Shown here: in pieces, positions 55,273-64,000 of the stretch | Position numbering within the stretch: position 1 is the stretch's first letter | How the letters are laid out: every line of letters starts with the position of its first letter | NCBI GenBank assembly: GCA_008704415.1 | Contig: VXIS01000168.1 | Coordinates: 36,485 to 100,484 of the forward strand | Reading direction: 5' to 3' | Length of the DNA: 64,000 bases | Source: Sphaerosporella brunnea | Lineage: Eukaryota > Ascomycota > Pezizomycetes > Pezizales > Pyronemataceae | Notes under the pieces: model-generated | Told to the model about the DNA's origin: nothing | Database searches by the model: none | Seen by the model: only the letters and a program-made list of their open reading frames with translations | Program-made: the position numbers and the translations under genes

Positions 55273-56734
55273 TAGTGTTGCACACGACTTGGCTCGACAC
55301 CAGCCGGACAGGCGGCTCGCAGCTTTTGACGGCTCGGCTCACGAGCCCGAGCCGAGCCCACAAAAGCTCGAGCCCGGCCCGAGGCTGCTACATGAAATGA
55401 CGCTGTTGCGACGCCGCGGGAGTTTGGGAGGTATGCACAATTATGGAATGTGGTAACTGGTATTTTCTATGTTCTCTCCTATCAGTCCGATAGAGCCGTC
55501 AAATCAGAACCTGAGTCTGGAACAGCTTCCGCGGCCGAGTCCGTACCCTCTTCCTGATCGTGATCGCTGTTTGCCACATCCATGGTGGTAGTGTATGAAG
55601 AGATTTTTCGATTGTATAAGGACGCTGTGTAAGGTGATGTCTTCTCTCCGCTGAGTGTGCGCGCTCCGGCAGCAACATGGAGAGTATCTGCAACTCCGGT
55701 GTTAGTATGGACTTGACTTTTAGCATGGGGCAGCTTGATTGCGGGCTAGTGCAGACGGAGGGGTTGACGGAGCAGGACGATTTGGGCGGTTGACGGAATG
55801 GCTGGATGAAAGGGTTTTGGTTTGAAGGAAGGAAGGGTCCAGGTGCCGGGAAAGGGATTGTGGTGGATTGGAGGGAGGATCTTGACGGACCTCGAGGCCC
55901 TTTAAATTGGGCCCGAGGACCCTCCTCAGCTCAGACCGCACGTCTTCGCACAGTTCTCTACCCACCCACCGACACTCGTTTTCGTCGATTTGCTGTAGCT
56001 CTGCCCACGGGCAAGGCTGCGAGGAGTTAAGGCTCGGCCCGGGGGGCTCGAGGTTGGAGCGATTGGGGTCACCAACTCTCACCCCTCGGTTCGTGCTAGG
56101 GGCAAACCTTCTGATATGATTTCATGGTTTTGTTTTCTAGTTTTTCACAGTTATTTGTTCGGTTTCAAGTACTTATCGTTTGTTGAGTCTCAAATACATC
56201 ACCGCCACCCGGCGGAGGAGAGCACTAGGGGGCACTCAACATCCGCGCCCCAATTCCCAGCTAGCATCTTGTAAAAAGCGCGCATGGCTTCGTCCTCATC
56301 CTTCGCACTTGTCTGTGATGGTGTCTCGGCACCCAAGGCATTGGAAAGTACGGGCATGATTCACTCGACGGATGCGCTTGTTGTAGGTTTTGAGGGTGTT
56401 GGGGGAGAGGGAGCGGTGCGTGTGGAGGGGCGTTCGGGTATGATAGGGGGAGGTAAGTTGATTAGAAGGAAGGGTCGGGGACCCGAGGTTTATCTACCCA
56501 GCCGCACTCATCGCACTGTAGGGGTGTCGGAGGGTGGATGGGTTGACTTGCGGTGGGATTCGTCGCTGCATCCGGAAGCGGAGTATCAAAATTCTATCAC
56601 AAAGCTCGAGCTCAGCTCAAGCCTGAACTACTTTTGTTCGACCCAGCTCGAGCTTGAACAACTGTATTTCGAGCCGGCTCGGGTTCGAGGCTCGAGGTTT
56701 TGGCTCGAGCCGTGTCGGCTCGTGTGCAACACCA
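55273..56734 (-). mobile_element. hAT-related element with TAGTGTTGCACACGA ends
   Basis: TAGTGTTGCACACGA at 55273 is mirrored by TCGTGTGCAACACCA ending at 56734, with CTCGAGC words inside both ends. No 8-bp duplication is found (CTCGAGCC left, GTTTCAAC right), so the ends may come from different copies. A transposase acidic tail (EEGTDSAAEAVPDSGSDLTA) is encoded on the minus strand at 55500-55560. Confidence 0.65.
55888..56140 (+). repeat. Diverged copy of the LTR-like repeat
   Basis: GTAGCTCTGCCCACGGGCAA and GGTTCGTGCTAGGGGCAAAC align with matching blocks in the copies at 32414-33457 and 59161-59674. The TATA region has changed to CCCTTTAAATTGGGCCC. Confidence 0.55.
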
Positions 56735-57945
56735 GTTTCAACGCGTCAAAATACCGACCGTCAAATGGAAGCCAAGTAAAACTGAATGTGAAGGTGGGAA
56801 GGGACCTCAATTTTCTGGGTTAAAACTTGCGAGATTTGTGTTGCGCCGCTTGTGAAAATAGAGAGAGAGAGAGTCGTGAATTGATCTTGAAGAATATAGT
56901 TGATTGAATTGGATCCCCTATATCAGTCTTGCTGCTGATACAATTGCGGACCCCGTCGCAATCTACAATTCAACCCCCATGCTCGACTCTCTTCCACCTT
57001 TTTTTTTTTACGTCTTCCTATTCGCCGATGAGAAAGACGAATCCCACGCCCGACAACATTGAGACCCAAACTGAAGTTAATGAATCAGCGGCAGCTCTTT
57101 AGTTACATCGACAAGGGAAAACTTACTTGCGGCAGGAGTCTAATTGGGCTGCGCGTGGCTCGGGGTAGACAAGTTTACCATGAGTCTCAAATCGAGCTTT
57201 GGGTCCTGGACTTCGCAGCTTCCTCTGGATTCCGCCACCGGAGTAGGGAACACAGTTTGATGGACAGGAGCCGGAACTGCAGGAATCGGTGGGGCGGGGG
57301 GTGCCTACTCGATGTTGTTCATGTCGCTCTCTTTTCCTAGTCGGCGAACGCGTGCCTGGTGTGCCAGGCATCCGCCTCGCACCTCCAGAAGGGAAGGGGC
57401 GCAAAACAAGGGCAGGTGCAGCACAGAAGCGCTTCGCTTCCCCTTCCTTGTACGTGACCGGGAAGTATTCGTGGTTCAAAGAACAGAAATACTGGTGGTG
57501 AACCTATGGACAGTGAGCTTTGATGGACATGTTTTGTGCATCGGAATCTTACCGCCCGCATGTGTCTAGACATCCCACCGAGGGGAATTGTATCGACACA
57601 CCACATGTACTGACAGTTTCCTTTCTGGTGTGCTGACATTGTCGGTTCGAGGTAGCGTTTAAAGAAAGGGCGGTCGTGTTCGTCGTGTTGACAGTCTTCA
57701 GGAAGATGTAAGAAGAGGGAATGGAGGATTCACCGCCTTTTATAATAAAATCCAGCACCATCGTCAAACTTTCATTTACGATTCCCTATGACTTGCGCTA
57801 ACCGCCTCATGTCTATTTGGACCTCTAGTTTCAGAGTTCGGCTCGCCAATGCGCATTGTATTCATCCATAAGGCTTGCACTGCCATACAAATTACGATGT
57901 ACGAGCCGTCAAAAAGAGGTCGCACACAGCGACATCAGAGACGTC

Positions 57946-58255
57946 GAGTAAAACGTCTGCATTTCCGCTCCGCAGTATTCCGACTCTCATCCGACCAGTC
58001 GTTTGTTTGTGATTGACGCTTCAGCTGCGGCGGAATGAGCACCAAACAATTAGCGCTTTTAGTGGCCCCGCGTTCGGCACGATGACCGACCCGGCCTTAA
58101 TTCAGGATACCCGGCACCGGCCGGCACCTATCAGATATCCAGGTTTTTTTTATGCCGGCCCGAACCTGTCGGGCTTGCCACATCACCGGCCCGACGTGAC
58201 CCACTCCGTGGGGCCCGGTTTGACCTCGCAGCCGGCAGGACTATTGATCGCCCTG
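57946..58255. mobile_element. hAT (CAGGGCTGTC family), right-end fragment
   Basis: The sequence from GAGTAAAACGTCTGCATTTC to the terminus GGACTATTGATCGCCCTG is collinear with the end of the family. The left half is absent. Confidence 0.86.
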
Positions 58256-58453
58256 CTCACCTACACCTTGATGACATCCAGTATACTGAGCTGGCGTGTG
58301 CGTCTGAGATGGTTCAGAGAGCATAATGGGAACCGACTAGAACCCCCCGTCAGCGCCAAACAGTTCCAGTTGAGAGAAGAATGCGATAACCCACCACAGC
58401 GAATAACACGATGCTTGCCCTCGTCCCCATCGTGCTCTCTCAACCGCCCCGGC

Positions 58454-60005
58454 TAGTGATGCAAACGAGCCGAGCTGCGAAATAGAGCCGCCTCGAACGT
58501 CCATATTTTTGTGCTCGAGCAGCTCGAGCATAAAAGGTTTGGGCTCGAGCTCAGCTCGACTTCTCTCGAGCTTTCTAGAAAGAACGAGGTTCCGCCGGTG
58601 GCCGCAGCGCCCTCAAGTACCGCCCATCTCAGCGGTCCCCGCCGCCCTTCTCCTCAGCTCCCCCACGACCGCTAGCCACACAGTGACGTCCACCCATCAT
58701 GAGCAATCAAACAACGCATGTCCGGAGAACCGCAGCCAGCGCTTAGCGCACAAGGAGAGGAAGATGCCATGCGTGGGTTTTATAAAGAACTCAGTGGACG
58801 TTGGGGTAAGACGCTTTCTTTACAAACACGGTCATGTTCTGATAGCTGTACTATAGATACTTTACACAGCGCCGCTGGGGCACGGACACTCATTGGATGA
58901 AAACCTCATCATATACAGCATTTCTCTACGCCCGCAAGATAGTATTTTGAGAGGAGGTACCCCGGGCCAGAAAGGGAAACAACGCTGGAACGGCGGGGGA
59001 CGCCCCGGGGGGAAACCACAGAATCTGAAGTAGATGAGGATGATTCCGGCACAGAGGGTGACATGGAACTGGCTTCTGCAGGCGTCGAGCAGCGCTCTGT
59101 TGTTGCTTAAGCATTGGCTCACGCAAACGGAAGTAAACAGCTGGGAAAAATGGCAGTACGCTAGTCTATTCTCCGCAGCGGGGAGGGAAAACAAAATACA
59201 GTACTAAGAGAAAGGAACCATACAAAAGACCGAAAACCATCCACCTTAAACCTGAATCATACGTCTGCAAAAAGGTTGCCCCTAGCCCGGCAGAACCGGG
59301 TCCGGAGGCTGAGCTTCGGGAGGTCTATGCCAGCCCTCAGCCCAGCCCCGTAGCCCAGTGCCGGGCTGAACTCCACCCAGCCTCGCCCGTGGGCAGAACT
59401 ACAGGGAGATGTCCCAGGCCGTCGTGCTGGGTGGGAAAAGGAACAGAGGAGCGAGAATGCGAAGACGAGGTGCGGTGCTGGCGATCTGGAGGACCCTCGA
59501 GGAATTGACCAGGCGGGCCCCTTTTATAGGGGCCGGTCAAGAACCTGAGGCTTTTTCGTCGGCTCGGCCTCCGAGCTGTCAGCACTATCCCCACCCATCT
59601 CTCGCGCCCTCGGGGCTCGAGGCCTCCCCCTTGGAGCTGCTCCGTCCTACTAGCTCGCAGTCTAACTGCCCATAAGCTCCGGAGGTTCTACCACAGGCGG
59701 GGGTCGGGGGACAACCACTTGGAGTGACCCTGATATGCCAGAGGGTGTAGATTTAGCCGGCGAGGCAGCGCTCAACTCCTCTTCGGGCCTGTCGGACCTA
59801 TCGGACTGATCTACCCTGGGATAAGTACAGAGTAGAAAATTTACATGGCCATGAACTGACGCCTGCCCACGTGCTCCCGCCTCAAAATATGATTTCTCTC
59901 CACCAGCTCGAGCCCGGCTCGCGCTCGCGAGCCGAACCAGTAAAACTGACGATCCGGCTCGAGTCACCCCTCGGCTCGTCTCGAGCCGGCTCGTTTGCAT
60001 CACTA
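58454..60005 (+). mobile_element. Complete hAT of the GCTCGAGC family carrying an LTR-like insertion
   Basis: TAGTGATGCAAACGAGCC and GGCTCGTTTGCATCACTA are the ends. GCCCCGGC flanks both sides exactly (58446-58453 and 60006-60013). The plus strand encodes a transposase N-terminus (from 58718, ending FYKELSGRWG), a C-terminal piece (SSSALLLLKHWLTQTEVN near 59090) and, after the inserted repeat, the tail ending GLSDLSD at 59808. The catalytic core is missing. Confidence 0.95.
59161..59674 (-). repeat. LTR-like repeat with TATA box (minus), uninterrupted copy
   Basis: This is the reference copy of the repeat at 32414-33457, here in reverse. The TATA box reads CCCCTATAAAAGGGG on the minus strand near 59525. 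It separates the hAT transposase segment ending WEKW from its acidic tail, so it inserted into the hAT. No flanking duplication was found. Confidence 0.7.
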
Positions 60006-60839
60006 GCCCCGGCCAATAGCGAAGATGAAAGTCCAGCTGCCGTTTGTGCCGTCCTCGCAAAAACGACAGGGAATGGTCGCGTAGTCAAAGCCTCGCGCCC
60101 GGCAGCATCACCATATCGGGAAACCACGAAGGAGGTCTTGCAGGCATTCCCCTGCCTTCCCACAGGTCCTTCAGGCCGCCCAAGGCCAAGCTCAGCCGAA
60201 TTGGCTGCCCAAAAGACCGAGTCTGTGGAGGATGCACCGCACGCTGAGGCGGAATCAGTCAAGCGTGACGCGATGGAGTAGGATCATGATTACTGGTCGA
60301 ACGAGGATGGTGAAGATGGGAGCCTCTTGTGGGGAGAGTAGAACGATCCCTGATGATGAAATCGTAGACTTGTCCAAAATTCAGTCCAGAACTTTGGGCA
60401 GCTCTACCGCATAAGCTCTGGGAAGAGGTGTTGTCGCTGCTACATCCGCTAGAATTGGTTCAACGTCAACAATGCGGTCGGTTCTTCGATACTCATCTGC
60501 CGAGGGAAGCGATGAGGCGTGCGAACAGGACCGCTCATCTAGGGCTGTCAAAAGTCCAGCCAGTCCGGTTTTGGAGGAGGCTTGAACCCGTTCAATTCAA
60601 CCGGGCTTTGAAAATTACGGCCCGTTTGGACCAGGATATTTTGCACCGGACCCAGGTGACTGAAGGTGCCCATCAGGCCCGGTGAACACCCGGCGCCCGG
60701 CGGGCCCGCCAGGCATCGGTACTATCTTTGCTTACACTGACATCAAGAAAAAGAAAACGAAAGCGAGACACAGATCCAACGTGATGCCGCTACCCATCAA
60801 TCTCTGCCGCCCGCTGTTCCAAGCAAAACATCAGCAGTT

Positions 60840-61585
60840 TTGTTTTTGTTTTAAATCATACCACGTACACGAGGGCGTTAGCCCGAGTGCCTCCTATCTT
60901 GCGAATCGGAGTGAGGCCAAGGGCCTATGACGGAGGGACAAAAGAAACCTGGGGTCCTGTCCCCACGGTTTTACCCCCCCATACAAAAGCAATACATAAA
61001 AGTAAATTACACCACAAACGGCGGAAAAGACTGTAACCACCTCCCACTGCCCTAGACCCTAGGAGCCCGCTGCTCCTCCTCCTTCCCCTTGTCCTTCTTT
61101 TTGCCCCCCTGGGGTCTGCGCGCCGTGCGTGGCTTGGTGTTGCCCGCTCCTCCTCCTATGTAGAAGTGGAAGCAGACGGCTCCGTCACCGGCCACTTGGG
61201 CCCAGGACGGGACGCTCTTCCCGGCTGACTGTGGCGCAGTACGGCTCGAGGGCCGCCTGCGCTTCCTTCTCTCGACCTTCTTCCATCCCTCTTTCGCCTC
61301 AGCCTCATCCTGGGGGGCGGACGGGGCCGGCGCATCTCGCGTGCCAGGCGTTGGGCGCACCAAGACTAGTGTGCGTCGCTCGGCCCTGCATGCTTCGAAT
61401 GCATCAGGGAGGGGGGGGAGAGATCACCCGTGCGTGCTTTGTCGGTTGCTGCGCCGGTCTGGACGGCTCGGAGCGTTTGCGTTTCCACTTCGTCGCAACA
61501 CGTGGATCTGCCGGCGTTTTCGCCGTCGCCGTTACGGGTGGGGGCCGGGGTGCGGGCAGCGAGTGGTGTGTAGGAAGCATCCACC
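60840..61585 (-). mobile_element. Short LINE-type insertion nested in the hAT
   Basis: The 14-bp duplication AAACATCAGCAGTT lies at 60826-60839 and 61586-61599. On the minus strand the insertion ends in an A-rich tail (TTTAAAACAAAAACAA, next to 60840). This shows target-primed insertion in minus orientation. At 746 bp it may be full length or truncated. Confidence 0.92.
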
Positions 61586-61604
61586 AAACATCAGCAGTTC
61601 GGAT
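61052..61604 (-). pseudogene. LINE ORF1-like fragment
   Basis: The minus strand encodes a Pro/Ala/Lys-rich start (ATKWKRKRSEPSRPAQQPTK), a frame change near the G run at 61408-61414, then EGWKKVERRKRRRPSSR, VPSWAQVAGDGAVCFHFYIG and a basic end. Composition and position before a LINE tail suggest an ORF1 (nucleic-acid-binding) relic. A related piece is at 41690-41835. Assignment to ORF1 is inference. Confidence 0.5.
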
Positions 61605-62751
61605 CCACATTCTTCCGCCTCTCTTATAACCTGAATTTTCTGTGTTAACGGGCGTGATTTGTGAGCAAAATGTCAGCAGTTCCGCTCCTTTTTATTCCGC
61701 TTCTCCTCCGAGCTGTAGGGTGACCGCACCGGTCTTGACCAGCGTTGGCCGGCACCTACCAGATATCCAGACTTTTCTTACAAAGCCCCAAACCTATCAG
61801 GCTTCCCGCATCACCGGTCCAACCTGACCCACTCCGTCTGGCCCGGGTTTACCTGGCTGGTCGCCGGACTATTGACAGCCTTGCGCTCATCTCCCCTGAC
61901 AGCCTGAACCTGTCTTTGGCTTGTCGGAGCGTGAGAGGTTGCAACTGCGATTTGACATCCGGTGCATGCTGTTCGGAAGGATTTGAAGACATACCGGCCA
62001 TTTCGTGTTAGATGCTGCAACCAGTGTTTGATGAACAACATAACGAACGTGAGCTCTAGCGACGCCGAGATCCCAGCAGAGGGAAGGAATGAAGCTCTAC
62101 CCACGCTCCTTATATCCCCCCTCGCCTCAACTGAACCCTACATCTAAACTCTACACAGAGGCTTAGTGAGACCGTCCTTTACGGTTGCTTTTTGGATTTC
62201 ATTTTTTGACCGTGTGACACCCAGTCAGGCTGCTGGCCATACATTAATTCAAACCTCGCAGCCTAGCTCCTCGTTCTACAAAAAGCTCAATCGTCTTTCT
62301 GCCCTCGGGCGTACGATAATCAAAAACAACGAAGGCTAAAGGGAGACTGCTCCTGGCCTTAGTGCCCTACTCAGTTTTGGTTTTCTTACTTATTCATATA
62401 TTTATTTATTCATTATTCCTTTCGGAATGCAGCCTTTTGGCAAACGCGCACCATAGGAAACGTGGGAAAAAAGAAATCATCATGGGTCAAACAAAGAAAA
62501 GAACCGTCCATCACGCTACGTGGTGATCTCAACCTCTGGGTATTTCCTGCTCCATAGCAAGCCATCAGGTTCCAGGCACGCGCGCGCAGCCTCTCACAAC
62601 GAGGGTTCCTCTTCCTCCTCCCTTCCCTTTCACTCGTCCGCGGTCTCTTCATGTGCCTCCTTCCCTTCGTTCACCTGTTCACACTCCCTCTCCTCTCTTC
62701 ATGTCCCCTGGAATCCTTGCCAAGAAGCCATGGTCGAGTGGCTACTTTAGT

Positions 62752-63164
62752 TCGCCGCGAGAAAGGCAGCGGGGCTTCAAACGCTCTGTTGTGGTACAGT
62801 AGTCCTTGCAGCCACGCCTTTCCTTCGTATTCGCGATACATCAACATAATCAGTCGCCTGGCATTGGCGTACCGCAGGCATTCCAGGCGGGGGTGTCGAA
62901 CAGTCTGTGTGTTTCCGAAAGAGAGGGCACACGCGGGTCTGTCGATGCTATTTTCCTGAGGTACTCTCGCAGGTGCACAACCAGTCTTGTGGTAGGTGTT
63001 CTATCGGGCGTCGATAACCATAGTGGGGAGGCAGCGTCTCTATTTGCTGTTTCCGTAGCAATTTTGACGGTTGCATAGGTCCCGAATAGCACGACGGGAA
63101 GTCGCCCAGTGAGCAGAAGGTTGAGTTGAAACACAGTGGAGGCTATCTCTTGAACTCCCAACGT
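62752..63164 (-). pseudogene. Possible coding fragment(s), minus strand
   Basis: Minus-strand reading from 63164 gives LLLTGRLPVVLFGTYATVKI and, further on, RLVVHLREYLRKIASTD. From about 62890 another frame reads smoothly (CLRYANARRLIMLMYREYEG and on to 62755). The two overlap, so they could be exons joined by an intron or a frame-shifted relic. I recognise no family. ATG GCTGAAGATG at 63272 could be an upstream first exon, but a phase-correct junction was not found. Confidence 0.28.
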
Positions 63165-63358
63165 AACAGCTGTTGGAGGGCTATCCCCCCCTCCCCCCCG
63201 AGAACTTTGATAACCGCTCAGGCTCCCATTACCTCAGCCGCAAGCACACACTCGGTTGCATCTTCAGCCATGCTTTTCAGGACAAAGCATGGCGAAGCAC
63301 CTACGGACATCAAACAACAGCCTGAAGAACCCACATATTTTAAAGTGCAAACCAAGTA

Positions 63359-63622
63359 CTACCGTCGACGGTAGAGAGACCAACACACAGAGGCGCTGAG
63401 TACAAACCTCTGCGCTGAAACCCACAGCATCCGGACAGCGGCATGTTCCTCTGGCTTCGTTGCAAGAAGATTGGGATTGTTCAACAGCTCAATTATGGCC
63501 CCAACGTACGGATTGACTGGTAGATCTTGATGGATGTCATTCAGACAATCTGCCGCGGGAAGGGCAGTCCACATGGCAATCTTCACAAAGTGCTCAACAT
63601 GGTTGTGCCATTTCCAATCCAA
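63359..63622 (-). pseudogene. Possible coding fragment at the right edge
   Basis: The minus strand reads WKWHNHVEHFVKIAMWTALP, then ADCLNDIHQDLPVNPYVGAI and an end in SLYRRR at 63359. Base composition and the even residue mix look like real protein. No initiator ATG precedes it except M at 63577, and another frame (63583-63948) overlaps its start. It may belong to a gene that continues beyond the window. Family unknown. Confidence 0.3.
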
Positions 63623-64000
63623 TCTGCCATTAAACCATGGACCTCATTCATCTTGAAATGATGCTTCACCCTGCATTCGGTGATGTTGACGAAAGGCTCA
63701 GCCCGTACCAGGTTCCCAACCCCCACCCACTGCTCCGGAGCCAACGATTCAGGTTCCGCCTCGGCCGCCACCTGTTCCGGAACCGACCCTCTGACGGTGC
63801 ATGTCGTTGGCGACATCCTGCCGCGCACGCAGCCGACTGATTCACCCATGCCGCATTTCCTGTTCGTCGACTTGCCGCTGCATCGTGTGGCCCAGCCCAG
63901 CGAAGCTGGTTCCGAGGTCAATGTCAGACGAGTCCGCCAGTGCTCCATGGTGCTGGGGGTAGGCGCTTGTCACACTCTAAACTGTGACAATGGGATTTTG

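Larger units (their letters stand above)
60540..61883. mobile_element. Complete hAT (CAGGGCTGTC family) with nested LINE
   Basis: The ends are TAGGGCTGTCAAAAGTCC and, from the right, CAAGGCTGTCAATAGTCC. CGCTCATC flanks it exactly (60532-60539 and 61884-61891). Removing the nested insertion leaves about 585 bp. Confidence 0.95.

Noticed and set aside
55265..56742. 8-bp duplication for the element at 55273-56734
   Set aside because: Flanks CTCGAGCC and GTTTCAAC do not match; the two ends may not belong together.

Overview
The window looks like repeat-rich, gene-poor nuclear DNA of a filamentous fungus. The evidence is a FunK1-type kinase gene (a kinase family restricted to fungi), a short intron with a fungal-style branch site, Tad-like LINE pieces, Ty1/copia, pogo/Tigger and hAT elements. 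Ascomycete versus basidiomycete cannot be settled from this window alone. No rRNA, CRISPR array or telomere array is seen.

Layout. 1-3.2 kb: low-complexity CACGA-type tracts, a complete non-autonomous hAT (701-1503) and a TA-flanked MITE (2948-3164). 4.0-4.5 kb: a well-supported gene for a proline-rich protein made of three 41-residue repeats. 6.2-7.5 kb: a deleted hAT with a BED-finger remnant. 7.5-15.4 kb: long stretch with no gene I can support. 16.9-21.5 kb: hAT transposase remnant, then a Ty1/copia element (LTR, RNase H, RT) that sits in the RNase H of a Tad-like LINE. 26.8-30.4 kb: degenerate LINE RNase H, then the FunK1 kinase gene, the best gene in the window. 32.4-33.5 kb: an LTR-like repeat with a TATA box, split by a small hAT. 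34.5-35.8 kb: a 5'-truncated LINE with its target-site duplication (TSD) and an intact RNase H frame. 36.2-37.2 kb: a spliced hypothetical gene immediately downstream of a copia LTR (37276-37445). 37.9-39.9 kb: copia, LINE and hAT remnants in series. 40-42.8 kb: tandem and dispersed repeats, some encoding SUMO-interaction-like peptides. 42.9-47.2 kb: a TIR MITE, a complete deleted hAT and a nearly complete pogo/Tigger element with two stop codons. 47.8-48.2 kb: a small hypothetical gene. 48.3-52.3 kb: fold-back and tandem repeats and a 1.5-kb hAT carrying a 159-bp satellite. 54.5-61.9 kb: overlapping and nested hAT copies, one carrying an LTR-like repeat and another a LINE. 62.8-63.9 kb: fragments of a possible minus-strand gene.

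How it fits together: most features are transposons. Five hAT copies have perfect 8-bp target-site duplications (GCTGTATT, TTGGTGAC, ATCCCCAT, GCCCCGGC, CGCTCATC), and several keep only the two ends of a transposase gene, so they must have been moved by an enzyme encoded elsewhere. The few probable host genes are the repeat protein, the FunK1 kinase, the 317-residue spliced protein and the 123-residue protein. I did not find a convincing multi-gene system. The most notable points are the nested insertions with readable TSDs, the LTR placed as a possible promoter of a spliced gene, and the perfect-length 41-residue repeat protein.
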